A stretch of 64,000 bases of DNA from Drosophila persimilis (GCF_003286085.1 NW_020825294.1:11926501-11990500), one strand, 5' to 3'. Shown: positions 1 through 13,800, counted from the stretch's first letter. Program-made: numbers and translations. The notes: generated from the sequence alone by a model not told the origin.

Positions 1-3000
1 CAACCTCCCAACCTCCTCAACCCCTCAGTCACCTTATCCTAACCCACTGCACATTAACGTACTGAAAACTGAAATTTTGTCGTCGAAGCGGCAAATGAGC
101 TGGAAGATGGGCAAGAGGCAGGGGCAGGAGCCGGAGCAATGTCGGTGAATGCGAAAAATATATATTTGTATAGGTGTAGATATAAATATATGTATATATA
201 TACATATATATATTTGGGTGTGTGTGTGTGTGTGTATTACAAATAAACGAAAAACGAAAGCAAGAGCGAAAACTGACTCACAGGCAATAGAAATCTGTAG
301 AGAAGGGGCAAGAGCGGAAACAGCAGCAGAAGGAGCCGAAGGGGATGTGGGATGTGGGGCGGAGGGGCAGAGGGGATGAAGAGCTAGTCCTGCGACGGCG
401 CAAAAATAAATTAAGTAAAAATTAATGTCACACCAGCAACACCAACGATAACAAGAGTATTGAGAGCATTGAGAACTCTCAACGTTTCCTTTGCCTTTTT
501 AATGAATTTTATTAGGCAGATGTGCAGGCTGCCCTCGGCTTCTCCATTTCCTTGGGGCTCCTCGTTCACGTTCCACCCTCTCTAAGCCACCAGTCCCAAG
601 CCACGCATAAACAAACACTTAAAGAGCGTATACAGGGTGCTTCGGTCTCAAAATCAAATTAAGTCCGGCACACACACGCACACCAGCTCACGCAGTCAAG
701 AGAGGAGCCACACGCTTGCTCTTTCGCGCTGGCCACTCTCTTAAGCTCGTTTCTGCTGAAATGGTATCCCTGGATGCTGCTGGAAGAATGCTGTTTCCTT
801 CTTAATGTTATCCTCGTGCCACAGTAAAAGAAATAGGCATAGCGGGACAAATGGAGAGACGGAAAGATGGAAAGACGGTGAATGCGAAGATGGGCAGAGG
901 GGGTGGGCCAGCAGCTGGCTGGGGCTGGGCCATGCGAGGCTGAAGGCTGCACGCAATTTCATTTTGATTTTCACTGCTTGGGCAGTTGTTCTCCGGTAAA
1001 ATGCATATAGATAGAATGCCTTAGATAGCTCTGCTCTCGAATGCAATACCGTCGTCTCGGAATCGGCATGGAGTGGGGAAGTAATGCAAAACCGACTTTA
1101 ATTTGTGGCAACTGTAATCACGTTTTGTCGATTGTCTGCCAAAGGATTCTACCCATGTACGTGTTTGTCTCTTCAGCTCGTGGTCGGGGTGTCCAGTTCC
1201 AGGGGATCTGGAGTGAAGCAAAACTACGAGGATGACAACTTAATTTGAGGCCTTGCCAGAGGCAATTCGAGTTATTGAACCACAGCGTTGCAAATTAAAT
1301 GGAATCCAGCTATGGAATTTCTATCAGTTTACGAATATCTTGAAGTGTTTGAACGCCCAAGAGTGTCAGCAATCTTAAACTATTCGGTATTCCCCACTAT
1401 AATTGCGGCCAGCTGAAAGGAACAGGACACAGCATGGCCTGACATACATTCGGTTGGAAATTCACTGATTAGCTAAATTTACGCAAAATGTCTATAGGAA
1501 ATAATTAAATAATACACAGAGCGATCCCCAACCTTTTTTGTAACTCTTTCTTCGTACTACCTTCCAACCTTTGTTGGTGCTTGGTGTGGTTTTTTTTGCA
1601 CAACTTCATCACGATTCCTTTTAGATCTACTGGAAACTATATACCGCTGCCCCTTCCGTTTTGTAGAGCGATTTCCTCGAAATTAGTATTTGTATTTGTA
1701 CTTTGATTGCATGCTTAGTTCTTTCAGTCAAATTAGTTCTAATTTATCTTGAACATTAGTCCAACAACTATGTATATTTCCTGCATGTACGCCGGCGACA
1801 ATACCACTATTGCCGTTGAAATTAATTAAATGTCGATGCTATTAACATCTTTATATGGTACACAGTGAGTCATAACTAACAGCTTTGAACAACATCCCAA
1901 TTAAGCTTAATTTATCAGTTCTTGTTACATCTGCATTATCTAGACAAGCCCCACCAATACTTAAAACGAAATCAATCAATTTGAGAAAAAACCTTCCCTA
2001 CAGCGAGCCAAAATTATGAAAGTCATAAATCTCTGAGCCACATTCGCCCATTCGCCCATTCGCCAATTCGCCCCTCCAGCACTTGGAAGAAAACAATTAA
2101 CTCTGGCTCCGAGTACTCGGAACAAAAGCAAGCACGAGTAAGTACTTAAGAAGCTCATCTTTCACAATCTGATGATGGTCGATCGCTGCGCATCTTAAAT
2201 GCATTTAAGATTATTTAAGCTGTTGGACAAGCAGCCAGAAGCAAGCAGCTGCCGGCCCTGCTTAGTCCTTTGTTCGTGGCCAGACCGTTTTCCAATATCC
2301 TTCACTCAGTCTGAGGAAACGGGAACTAACCCCAAACTCCATTAAAACTAATTAATGTTGGGGCATTTAAAAATAGTTGCCATGAGGATGGGCCAGGAGC
2401 TGGAGCATGAGCAGGAGCTGCAGCGAAGTTCGCTGCACCATGGAGTAAATAATAATTACTAATGCTGGCGCAGATGATCATTGCCATCATTATCATCATC
2501 GCCATAAATTGCACAGCGGGCGGTAGTGCAGTCGCACCACAGCCAAAGCCAAAGCAGATTGCGTACAGCCGCCTCCCCCGGACTGCCGTGCCGCTGCCTA
2601 CAAGGCAATTGACCAACATTTTCAATTAATTCTTGCTCCAATAATCAGGCTGCCTAACGTTACGTGGCGGCGACGACGACGACGACGACGGCGACGCTGC
2701 CACTGCCAGTTGGAGGGAGGCTTGTGTCAGTGTCGCCGTGCTCCACCCATTCTCCCCCGCGACCCCCACCTCAAACACTTTACATACCCCCTGGCTGATG
2801 TTCCGCCGGCTAAACTTCTCTTGGGCCCGGCCTTAACGCACAGTTGAGTTATTCGAAGCGCAGCTGTCGGCCAAAGGCAACCCAGCCCCCCCTGAAGTGT
2901 GGCCCTAGTGTGGCAGAGGGAGAATCGTGCCACAAAATATTGCAGTAAAAGTTTATATATGGCAACTCGTTAACCTTTTTTTTTGCCATAACCCTCCGTT

Positions 3001-4548
3001 CAGCTGCTACGAAATTTATCTTATAATTTTAATTGAAGGCAGCTACCCAAAGACAAAACCATGGAGTCCTAGTCCTGTGGATTTGACGACTAAAGAGATG
3101 GCATCACACATCTGGGCTCCTTTCCAGGAGCTTTATGACAGGTACATATAATCAACCCACAGCCCACTCACAATTAGCTAGATAGTTGATAATTTCAGAA
3201 TTTCACTTAGCCAGAAATAAAACTCTTTCATGATAGTTTTCATTTCACTTGGGAATTCAATGATGGTAGATCTAGAAATATTCGAAATGCTTTCTCAGAG
3301 TTTCTGGAATAGTTTCTGGAATACTGGTTTTAAAAGATAGTCCTTTGCAAGTAATTGCAAAAATTTAGATTAAGCAAAGAACCTTTCTGGGAATATGCAT
3401 AGCCCCAGTGAATTGGGTCAGCGATTTCTAATTTCCTTTGGCCTGTGGCAGACCTAATTATATTTTCAATGGAGCGATGTATGATGCACTGCATAAAGTT
3501 AAAGTTCTGGTTCCTATGGCAGAGCTGTCAAGCCGCATTTCAGCAGAACATACATAGGTATAGCCGTATATGTATGTACACCCGTCTGAGGTATATGTGA
3601 ACAAGCGATGAATACGTACATATGTGTATGGTATACACAGGCACATCCATATCCATATGTACGAGTTTGTAAGTGATTCCATGTGCATTAACTTAAATGC
3701 TTTGCGGGCTGGGCACTTTGCTTTCTAAAAGGCAAAAATAAAATAAAGTAAAATAAAATAAAAAAATGCGAAGACCAGAAAGAAAGTGGAGGAGGAGGCG
3801 GAGGAGGTGGAGGTGGAGGAGCAGCCAGAGTGGGATGTTGAGACGGGTAAAAAACGCTTTTTCAAACATTTAACGATTTTTTAGGTCAGCCACGAGCACA
3901 AATATTTTAGCATAAAAATACGAATATACAAACAAATATTTACAGGGATGTGTGCGTGTACGTACGAGAATGCATAACTTTTTCCCTTAGCTCAACTCCA
4001 TGAATGTCAGACACACACACACATAGAACACTTCAATATAGAGTGCAGTTTATGAGGATATCCTCTTGGAACTTCGCTTTTTGTAATGCGAAACTTATTA
4101 ACATACTTCAGGATGTGCATTAGGAGTATGTCTCTGTGTGTTTACGTGTGTTCGTGAGCTCTCTAATTGCAGCGGCTGCACTCAGAAAAATATCCAAGAA
4201 GCAATGCATGAAAAACGTATGAATTGAAAGAAAACATTAGATTCCTGATTAGAGCTGAAATTCTGTGGGTAAATTGCATTGTTGTTTGAGAATAAGGTAT
4301 AGAATTTTCGCTGAGCTACGCTTCCAGTCCTTGCCGCCATAAAGTTTTGTTTAGTGTACTGCTAGTAGGGCGTGGCCTTGCTACAGCTTGACAATAAACA
4401 TGCAGCAAACATCGGCTTGCAAAATTATGAAGAAGCAAAATTGGTGCAGAATAAGGAGGAAGCAGGCGACGTTCTGTTATTATTGAAACCCATTACCCCC
4501 CGCCCTGCTCTTGCACCATGCATATGTGCCACGCACTGTGGCACCTCT
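1..4548. other. Gene-free stretch
   Basis: I see no coding gene here. ORFs are short and show no signal peptide, domain or codon pattern. Visible landmarks are a TA/TG microsatellite at about 167-236, a (CGA)n run at 2668-2695, and AT-rich DNA with scattered tetranucleotide runs such as GTAC/CATA near 3560-3660. It could be intergenic or part of an intron of a gene lying outside the window; the sequence does not decide. Confidence 0.6.
2668..2695. repeat. (CGA)n microsatellite
   Basis: About eight CGA units with one CGG interruption, in a short GC-rich island inside AT-rich DNA. No ORF uses it convincingly. Confidence 0.85.
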
Positions 4549-4571
4549 CACTCTCTCTCTCTCTCACTCTC

Positions 4572-4602
<31 letters not shown>

Positions 4603-4617
4603 CACTCCCTCTCTCTT
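4549..4617. repeat. (CT)n microsatellite
   Basis: About 70 bp of CT dinucleotides with a few CA or CC interruptions. On the minus strand it is a GA run, the type of tract bound by GAGA factor in flies, but no gene start is visible beside it. Confidence 0.9.
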
Positions 4618-4936
4618 TCGCTTTGCGTGCCTCTCTCTTTGGTGCTGTAAATAATTTCAAAGTCTGCGTACGTTCGCAAAAATAGGTCAACTGTGTTTGT
4701 TGCTGCCACTGCTGGCGCTGCTGCAGCTGCTATTTAACTGGGCGTGACGGCAAAAGTGGCAAGCTGAAGTTGCATTTGCCACGCCCCTAGATCTTCAACT
4801 CTCCCCTAAGCCCTCATCCCCCCCCCCTCGACCTGGGCTTAGAAGCTTTCGACCATAAAGTGGCCGGCCCACAAAAAAGCGCCGAATTTCCACATACATA
4901 TTTCTCAGCCTTCTACAAGTTAATTGGGCTGCAGGA

Positions 4937-4972
4937 GGGCGTGGGCGTGGGCGTGGGCGTGGGCGTGGGCGT
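4937..4972. repeat. (GGGCGT)6 minisatellite
   Basis: Six perfect GGGCGT hexamers in a row. Each junction makes GCGTGGGCG, the consensus of EGR-type zinc-finger proteins (klumpfuss and stripe in flies). The array is therefore either a simple repeat or a dense cluster of such sites. Confidence 0.9.
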
Positions 4973-7612
4973 GTCAGAGGGATATACTTATATAAGCATG
5001 TTGCACAGGATCAACTGGTGGTTAATATTTGATGGCTGCCACTGGTATTTCCCATTGCAGCTGCAGTGGGTCCCCCCTGCCACCAGCCACCTGCCACCTG
5101 CCACTCACACAGAGCTGGCTTAACTGCAGCGACCTACTTTCCGACAATGCATTTTTGCAGAAGCTGCAGTGGGCCACAGCCACGCAGGGGTAAGCAGAGA
5201 GAGAAAGAGAAAGAAAGTGATGGAAGCTGGAAGATGGTGGGTCTGGGGCTGGGGCTGGGGCCATCGGTAGTAAGTGTTATTCGAGGGCTGCATCAACAAG
5301 TACACACTGAATAATTTCCCGCACAGTCGAGAGGGAAGAACGGGAAAATGAGCAGAGAAGAGAGGAGTGGCTGCTTGATTTTACTTTATTTCTGCATCTT
5401 TGGTGGAAGAATTGAAGTTCCCCATTAAGAGGGAAACGATAATAAATGGAACTCTCGTACTGCAAGGATAGCAACTCCAACTCTCTCGGCAGGCAGTGAG
5501 GAATCATCAGTTTTACTTGAGGGAATTTATCCCCCCACTCCCTGTACCATTGTAAATCAATCTGTTGAATGCGCATGAAAATAAGCCGTAAAATACAGCA
5601 CAAGATATGCATACGAAAGGGGCTTCCAGTCGATTTTCCCAACTCATGGATCCATATAAGTAATATATTTAACCTTGAAGATAAACGACCAATAAATCTA
5701 GACTGCCAGCAGGACCCGATGCAACCCCCAACCATCTATATCATATTTTGCAACTTCGGCAGATATAATCGTAAGATATATTGGACTGATTGGACAAATC
5801 TTTACGAGGTATGTACAAAAAAATGTTGTTGTGAAAATGGGAAAAGTTTTTCCTATACTATTATATTATTCTCAATTATAGCCTGCTGCACTTTTCCTAA
5901 TGATTCATACCATCCAACTCAGCTTCAAATTCGAGCGCAGGACAACGCGGACATTCTTTGTCCATAGCACCAATCAGCACTTTCAGATGAGCGGAATATG
6001 CAAGACGAAGAAACGTGGAAGATGTGAATTTTTAATGGAAAAGTCACAAAATAGTTGGTTCTTTCTATTATCATTCTAATAGGATAGTTACTAAACTTTG
6101 ACTAAAAAGTGTATGACAGAGCATCAGTCTATAATTTCTGTAAGCCACATTCTGTTTAAATACTATTTTATATATATTATTGAATATTTGTATTAAAGAT
6201 AAAATGGATTCTACAGAATCCTCATTTCCCTTTTTTCTCTTTCCCAATTTAATCTCCTCAACGTCGTAAATTGGCATTACCGTGGAAAAGTCCACAGAGA
6301 TCAAATAACCAAAAGCTAATATAAGCCCATTCCCATAAACTTTTACCACGATATTATTTTCTAAATGTACATAAATTTAACTAATTATTTTAACCAAATG
6401 GCATATAATTCCATTAACTTTGATCTGAAAAGCCTATTAAAATAATCAAAAGTGCGGTAAGTTTTCGGTTTTTTTGGTATTTTTATTTTCTCCTATAAGA
6501 AAGATGATTCTTGATGAAAGTTTTTCCGTAAATTTTCTCTAAAAAGCCAACTAAGTTGGTTGTTAAGGAAATATGAAATGATTTAGGAAGATATGTAAGG
6601 CGATAAAGTTAAAAAAAAACACATGGAAAAACGGAACTTAAATTAATTTAAAAACACACAAATACAGATTATTAATTGTATAAATTCTCGATAGAAACCA
6701 ACATTAATCCTCTTTTAAAATATATTAACTGCCTTAAAATATTCTGTTTCGTTTTTCAGATATTTCTATTTTACTAGATCAAGCCAAAATTAAGTTCTTG
6801 CTCGCGTACGTACTTTTTTGTTTTATATTTTTTTTTGTACATCAAAGCGTGCGAAAGTACGTCGCGACCCGTGGAACTGTCCATATGCGAGTATTGTATG
6901 AAAATATAAGCGCCCAGCCCTATCCCATGAATGAATCCCTTGACTCGCTGCCAAGGTTAAAGCTTGAACTGCGGCAACTTTTACTTCCAGCCGCCTACTG
7001 CCCCTCCCCCATCCTAATGCCCCGCACCATAACGCTGTCATTTTGTGGCCAAACGAGCCGTGAAAATGCTTTGCTCAAAACTAGGGAAAAGTCAACCAGC
7101 AGCGCGGAATCTTTATGGTAACTATTTTTACTTTTCACTTATAAATCACATACATACATGTACATACGTACATACATACGTACATATATAGTTGCTCAGA
7201 ATTTTAGTTAAAAATTTCGCAGAGTATTTGGCACATTTTGTTCGTTTGCTGGACTAAAATAAATTTTGCAAACAACAAATAATAAATAAATAACTAAGCA
7301 GCAAAAGAGCAAGCTGGGCAAAAACCAGAGAGTAGAAAAATGAGCAGGAAAAATGCCGAGCTCGAGGAAGACCAAGACAGGAAGGAGGAGGAGGAAAAGG
7401 CGATGGGGAGGAAACAGAGCAAGAGCCAAGGCAAAGGCAAAGGCAAAAGCGAGCAACGAGTCGAGTCGAGTCAAGTTGAGTTGAGCCGAGTCCATGTCCT
7501 TGGGCAACTTCCCACGCAAAAATGTTCACCAGCAAAGGTTACACCATCACACACACACACAGAGGCACGCACAAAAGCAATCAAAGAGAATGGCTGAGGC
7601 CCACACAGATAT

Positions 7613-7642
7613 TCACACACAAACACACACACACACACACAG
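7613..7642. repeat. (CA)n microsatellite
   Basis: Nearly perfect CA dinucleotide run with one CAAA interruption, embedded in a wider CA-rich stretch from about 7548. Confidence 0.9.
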
Positions 7643-9180
7643 ACGCGGACGCACTCAAGGCACCGACAAAGAGAAGAAAAAACAACATAAAAATTAAAGA
7701 AGCTTTAAGTATTCTCGTTGCTGTTGTTGTCGTTGGTGTTTCTACTTCTGCCTCTGATGCTGCTCCTGTCAGAAGGTCCTGGTCCTGGTCGAGGTCCTGG
7801 GGGTGAAGCGTTTAGAAGTGGAGAGGGGGGCTAGAGAGAGCGGTCTTTTGTGCGTCGGTTGTTCCTGCTATACGAGAATTTTTCTAAGAATTTGCACGCT
7901 GTCAATGTTTATGCGCTCTCACGCACTTTGGTCCCTCTCTCTGTGTCTCTCTCCCTGTCTCTCTCTGCTGTACAGACACATACACTCCCACTCTTTTTAT
8001 CCGTTTGAGAGTCGTCTCTCTGTGATAACTCTCTCTTCTCTCCCTGTTTACCTTAAAGCTCAGCTCTCTGTGTGTTAGTTCTATGCGAAATATATACAAA
8101 TGTGCAGCGATTATGGCTAAAAGATCTTTGTGCCGCTGCGAGATACATTTATACAGATACAGACACAGATACACAAAAATGCTGGTCCATTGATGCGGAT
8201 GTGTAAGCAATGGACGAAAATTTACTTTTAAGATTCAAAAATATGTAGAGTAAAACAAAACCCCAATATTTTTCACATCTATTGTACATATATATTGTAT
8301 ATTATGTTTCCGCTGCTTTTCCGCACTCTCCCAGCGCCAAGTATTAGGGGTATTTGTGTATATATGTATGTAGGTACTATATGTATGTACATGTACATAT
8401 GTATGAGTATTTTTAGACATTTTGTTGCCTCGCTTGTGGCTCTCCTTCCTCACATGCCCGTATTTATGAATTTTTTATTTATATATCCGTGTAATCGGCA
8501 TATGAGCGCACATGGCAGCTGAGGGACTTACAATCAGTATGAACAACCTAATGGCGGAATGGCGCTGTAAACAGTTTGAATCCACTAGCAAAACACACAA
8601 AACACAGCACGATACTAACTTCGAACGATTAAAAGATTCCACGAGCATTTTCTCAATCAGTTTATCTGTTTGCTGAACGTCAGTCCCCTTGAAAATGCAT
8701 TCAGAGTTATTTTCAATGCTCTTTGAAGTAATTCGTACAATTTGGGGCATTTATTCTATTGAGTTTCCCTGAACAGAAGCTCAGGCTGATAAGGAAGCAG
8801 CCAAAGTGCAAGAAATGCACTCAGTTGAACATTCATTAATCATTTAGACACATAATAAATGAATGAGACGAAATAAGAGCCTTAGTCATTGATGAGTTTC
8901 TGCGGGTGGAGGGGAGTTTCTTTTATCATAAATCTAGATATAGTACGTGGAAAGTGATTAGCCAGTGACATTGTACTTAGTTATTAGGAAGCAAAAATGT
9001 ACAACATTTTTAATTATTGTTTCTCAATGAAAGCTTAATTAATTGTAATTCGTAAACCAATCCTCCAGGCTCCGACTTATGAACATATACAGAAAAGATT
9101 ATGTCTGAAATAACTACCACCCTAAAAGGTAAAAATCATTTCAGACTACATTCAAACATTCACAATTAAAATCCGTAAGC

Positions 9181-9186
9181 TTTATT
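9181..9186 (-). terminator. Poly(A) signal of the Nimrod-type receptor gene
   Basis: TTTATT on the plus strand, that is AATAAA on the minus strand, about 84 nt beyond the stop codon at 9270. The position suits the 3' end of the 9270-10421 gene. Confidence 0.6.
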
Positions 9187-9269
9187 CTCAAATAATATTT
9201 ATAATATAAAAAAAATCAAAGATGATCTAACACAGCCGAACTCATGAGACCCACCTGACCAGATTCACC

Positions 9270-10421
9270 TCATGGCACCCACTCGTCCACGTCGTAGCTC
9301 TTCTGCGAAAACTGACACTGCAGCTCCCCCTCCTTGGGCTTGGGATTTGGACCAGATCGTCTCTGGCGGTGGCGCATTCCGCCGAGCAGACCAACCAGCA
9401 GCAGCACGAAGAGCGCACCGCTGGCCACACCGATGATGGGAATGGTCCAGGGATTCAACTCGTCCTCGTCATCGGTAGCTGCGTCGAGGCTGAGTATCTG
9501 ATCGAGCAGGGTGCGGCGACAGCTGAGATTGGCGTTCTGATCGGCGCCCTCCTCCGGAACATAGCCGTCCGCGCACTGGCAGAGGCCCGACTCGTTGCAG
9601 GTCTGGTGTGGACCGCAGCCACCCTGGAGACAGCCCGACTCGTTGCTGTTGAACTGCTTCTCCCGACACTCGCCGCGGAAGAGTATAAAGTCCTCCGGGC
9701 AGTCGGTGGCGGCAGTAGCGGTGGCAGTTGCGGTGGCTGCTTCCATTGCACTGTATTCAGTTGTTTCCAGCTCATCGGCGATCGACTCGGCACTGACCTC
9801 CGTGCATCTGTCCTCCTCCTTGTCCCACAAATAGCCTGGATTGCAGGAGCAGCGCTCCACGTCGACGCACTTGCCGTTGGAACATCCGTCGCCCAGCTGA
9901 CAGGTGGGCACGCAGTCGCCACTGACTCCGTCGCCAGAGGGGGCCAGCTGCTGGTAACCCTCGCGACAGGCACAAGTGTTGGGCGACACGCATTGGGAGC
10001 CACTGGCACAGCCCCTCTCGCAGATGGGCTCGCAGTAGTGGGTTCCGTCCTGGTGGTTCAGGGCGGAGATGTAACCGCTAATGCACTGACACCGTTGCGG
10101 CGCTACGCAACTGGCATGGGCGGGACAGCCGCGATCGCAGACGGGTTCGCAGAGACCCGATTCGACCTGGATGAAGCCCTGGCAGCACTCGCTGACCAGC
10201 TTGTAAGTGACCTGCTCCTCCTCGGCGTTGTAGAACTCGGTCTTCTTCTCGGGCTTCTTCCAGAACTTCCACTTGGACGGTGGCTTGACAATGGTTCGCT
10301 GCTTGGTCACGGGCTGCACGGACCGCACGGTCACATTCCGTTCGCAGTAGTTCTCCCGCAGGGAGGTGCCCATTGTGAGCACGGTACTCAGCAACAGTAC
10401 GAGGCCCCAGATGATCTTCAT
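9270..10421 (-). CDS. Nimrod-family transmembrane receptor (EMI/NIM, EGF-like repeats), probable NimC4/simu orthologue
   Basis: A single 383-codon open frame. Residues 1-20 form a signal peptide. Residues about 26-95 look like an EMI-type module ending in a perfect NIM motif, CCxGF-x7-CxPxC, at 79-95. EGF-like cysteine repeats follow at about 95-130, 134-170, 174-206 and, after an Ala/Thr-rich linker (227-238), 241-301. A membrane segment lies at about 325-348, with a basic stop-transfer stretch and a short cytoplasmic tail ending in DEWVP. The family is known for phagocytic receptors on hemocytes and glia. SIMU (NimC4) has this architecture and, as I recall, nearly this length, which is why I prefer it over NimA; orthology is inference. 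The long plus-strand ORF across the same bases is an antisense shadow of this GC-rich coding sequence. Confidence 0.88.
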   Translation of the reverse strand: MKIIWGLVLLLSTVLTMGTSLRENYCERNVTVRSVQPVTKQRTIVKPPSKWKFWKKPEKKTEFYNAEEEQVTYKLVSECCQGFIQVESGLCEPVCDRGCPAHASCVAPQRCQCISGYISALNHQDGTHYCEPICERGCASGSQCVSPNTCACREGYQQLAPSGDGVSGDCVPTCQLGDGCSNGKCVDVERCSCNPGYLWDKEEDRCTEVSAESIADELETTEYSAMEAATATATATAATDCPEDFILFRGECREKQFNSNESGCLQGGCGPHQTCNESGLCQCADGYVPEEGADQNANLSCRRTLLDQILSLDAATDDEDELNPWTIPIIGVASGALFVLLLVGLLGGMRHRQRRSGPNPKPKEGELQCQFSQKSYDVDEWVP

Positions 10422-10621
10422 TATTACTGATCGCGTCGACGTTCGGCTCAGAACTAAATTGGCCTGACAATGGCCGATCGCTTGAGACCTAAGCCGGGCG
10501 GAACGACGGGACTGCGGGACGATGGTACGGAGGGAGAGCAGGCAGCCAGACGCAGGCTGAGGCAGAGGGAAACAACAACATCCGCAGCCGCAGCCGCTGC
10601 CGTAGCAATAGCCATAGCTAT

Positions 10622-10820
10622 AGATAAGTTTGTTCTGGCAATCTCAGAGGGTTGCTGCATATCGGAGGCGCTGCCAAAGGTCACCCCCGACTGGCAGACA
10701 ATGGCTTTGATGGCTCTCACTCTCTCATAGCTATATCTCTCTTTCAGAATTCCTCTTTTATGTTGCTATCATAATGCCCGCTTAATAAGTCGCCCGCATT
10801 CGCTTACTGACACTGATAAG
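10622..10820 (-). promoter_or_regulatory. Candidate GATA-factor sites upstream of the Nimrod receptor
   Basis: AGATAAG at 10622-10628 and TGATAAG at 10814-10820 lie 200-400 bp upstream of the start codon at 10421. Hemocyte genes in flies are commonly driven by the GATA factor Serpent, so the sites are plausible. Short GATA matches are frequent by chance, and I see no clear TATA box. Confidence 0.3.
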
Positions 10821-10829
10821 GTGGAAATA

Positions 10830-13800
10830 TCGTTAAGATACATTTGTTGTTCATTGAATACATGAGTCAGAAAGAGCGGAACTATGGCAAGTGCGATAGG
10901 ATTTCCTTTTTAGCTAACCTCCAGTCTAAGACCAGACGTTTTATCACAATCTACGAGTATTTTCAATACTCTTTGGCTCTCATGGAAGGGCAGGTCAAAT
11001 TTTCCAAGTCTAAAACCGGTTAATATTCTCACTTTTCATATTACTTTTATCAACATGTCTGGTCTTCTACCTGATTCTGCGATCTTACCTGCCTTTTGGT
11101 AACCTTTTAACTTTGGAAATCGAACCAGGGAATCTTTGAGATACAACGTCCTTCTTTTGGGCAGAAAATATATGACAGAAACTATGCTAATAAGGGATTA
11201 ATGATTGTCGCTCGATACGCAAAGAGTAGTGGAATATATTTAATTCGTGTATGTAAGGCATCAATGTTAAATGTTCGGTGTGTATGTATATTGAAATTAA
11301 GGACAACTTTGTGTATGGTTTTTGAAATAGCGATAGTGCCCAGTAACTGCGCAGAAAACACTAGACAATCATCTGGATGGAGAAATATTCTCCAAAGATG
11401 TTGAAGGTCAATAATGAATGCCCAACTCTGCCCTCAAACAAATCAATTCTCTTGGTTTTTGTATGCTTCTTTTTAGATGAATTGAGTATTTTCTAGCCAC
11501 AGTAGGTCTGACGTCATTGGGCCTGTGGCATTTGTAACTTTTGTCACGCTCGTTTCAAGTCAGGATCCCTGGGACAATGTTTTGTAGAGCACATTCACTG
11601 TGAACCCAAAAGGGGCGCACGCCCACACATGTGTAGTACGCAACTGTCAATGCAAGACAGAACAGGCGTCGTATAGGGCACGTATCCTGGCACCCAGAAG
11701 TCCCCTCCCCCTTTTACCAGCTTCGGGCTCCCGGACTGCGTCCCGGTCTGGTCCTCCCTTTATGGAACATATGAACGGATGAATGACAGCTGACAGAGAG
11801 ACAAAAGTGTGTGTGACACAGTCACATTCTAATCTAAAATAATTGAATTGAAGTCAGATTGCAACTGATGCCTTGTTCTCGCTCCGAGCGCGTGTGTGTA
11901 TGTGTGTGTGTGTGTGTGTGTGTGTATCTCCCAGATACAGATACGGCACGACGGGCATCTTTTGTGGGTGCTTGTTGGTGTGTGAAAAGTGTAACTGTTG
12001 GATAACAGATAAACGGCAAACTCGTCGCTGCTCGGCATGTGCCTGTGCCTGTGCCAGTGCCAGTGACAGTCAGCAGCAGCCCGTATCTGTATTTGTATCT
12101 GTATCTGCAGGCCCCTTTGCTTGTATCTGTATCTATTTGGCAGCCCACATCAGACATATACATATACAGCACGTATGTATGCGCAGCGCCTCCCAAGATA
12201 ATTAATGGTTTAGAGGGTTACGCTAACTGGATTTTGGTTTGTCACAGCACCCCGTGCAGCGCTCCTCCACGCAGTCGGAAAATCCATCCACTCGCAGCTC
12301 TGCCCGAGATTTCTCATGTTGGCAACTGCAATTAGGCTCGGTGTTGGGGACTAGTCAAAGTTCTTGTGCCTAAGTTATGGCCTCGACTGAGGTTGCGATT
12401 CGCGACCCGCTAATTGCCAGCTATAAATTTGCATTATCTCACGTAGGGAACCGGCCCCGAGACCCCAAAAAGTCGGTTAAGGAAGTCCTTTGCACCTTTC
12501 TTTGCTCCCCACTCTGTTAAATTATCTAAGTTGCTTTCGGCCAAAAAGTTTCGGCCTGGGCCTGGCCATGTGACATCTGCTGCTCAAATGCACAGGCACG
12601 TAGCCGCTTCTGCTACGCCCCGGAATCGGATTTGATTGGATGGAAGTCGGAGGCAGAGGTAGAGAGCTTGGTCATGGACAGGTTAACTGGTAGCATGTTA
12701 AGCTGTTTCATGGCTTAGCCTTCACTCCCTCCCCTCGCTTGTGCAGCGAAAAGTTTCGGCCACGCAAAAGTTTTCAGTTCCCAAATGATATGACAATAAT
12801 TTTAATTATAGATTAGCAGACACAGCCTCGAATGAGCAATAAAATTGCCTAAATTATGGCGTCGGAGCAAGGGGTGCCTCTGCGTCGTGATGCTGTCTGC
12901 TGACACGACCGTGGACTTTGTATACCAGTACCAGTACTAGGCACAGCATGGATTATACACCGTGATCCAATGAGGCCATAGTTTTCGTTAGATATGCGTT
13001 GGATGACTTTCAAATCGAGTTACAGCAGTGCTTCAACCCTACAACAAAATTTGTTCTCGTGCTCAGTACGAAGTAAATTGACTTTCTGTTGAAATACAAA
13101 TTTCCAACAAACTTTCAGTTTTCCCCCAGGAGTTGCACTGCAGGTACATGTTATGTTTTCCTCGTTCCTCGTTTCCTCGTATTAAGTATTCCTCTTATTT
13201 TTATATTCCTTGAAAATACAAGTTAAGATTCGCACATTTTTCAGCTTTTTTGCTGCATTAGGTCATTAGGTTTTTCCAATTCTTTTTTATCATTCCTACT
13301 TTTTAAATTATGCTAACTTGTATTCAAAATTGAATTAATAACTAGTATTTATTCCGAGGTTCTTTCGTTTATAACCATTCTGCCATCCACCTGACATAGT
13401 CATCCGTAAACTCATCTCAAAGATCTGATCCTGTTGGCTATTAGCTTGCAAGAAAAAAGATTTTTCAACTTCCGTCAGCCTGGCTGACCATTCAGCTGTG
13501 CCCACTATCCGCATATATTTACCAGGACCACCTATGACCTGGCCTAGTTTCGACTTAAATTAAGTGGCCTAAACAAAACAAAGCAAAGAAAAGAACAGAA
13601 CTCTGAGAACTGTTAACCTTAAATTCATTTTTCATTCGCGAAGAGAAGGTTAATAGAAGAAGCGCAGTCAGCTGAAGGGAAGGGGAAGGTAGAGCAGAGT
13701 AGAAAAAAGTGAGCATTGTGTGTCATCCTTTGTGTGTCGGACTACAAGGATGCTGATGCTGTGGAGGAGTAGGGCAGGAGGACACACGTGAGAAACTTTG

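Larger units (their letters stand above)
4618..9178. other. Gene-free stretch
   Basis: No supported gene. Two longish ORFs (5277-5735 minus, 5569-5967 plus) overlap each other, are AT-rich and have no recognisable motif, so they are not called. The middle part (about 6100-6800) is very AT-rich. Microsatellites include GGGCGT at 4937-4972, CATA-type repeats at about 7150-7190, (CA)n at 7613-7642 and CT-rich DNA around 7930-8050. Confidence 0.55.

Noticed and set aside
5277-5967. Overlapping 152- and 132-codon ORFs on opposite strands
   Set aside because: AT-rich, no motif or signal peptide, and each contradicts the other; length is within chance for this amount of DNA.
9369-10430. 353-codon ORF on the plus strand across the Nimrod receptor
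   Set aside because: It is exactly antisense to a gene with signal peptide, NIM motif, EGF-like repeats and membrane segment, and its Ala/Leu/Val-rich composition is what the reverse of that sequence gives.
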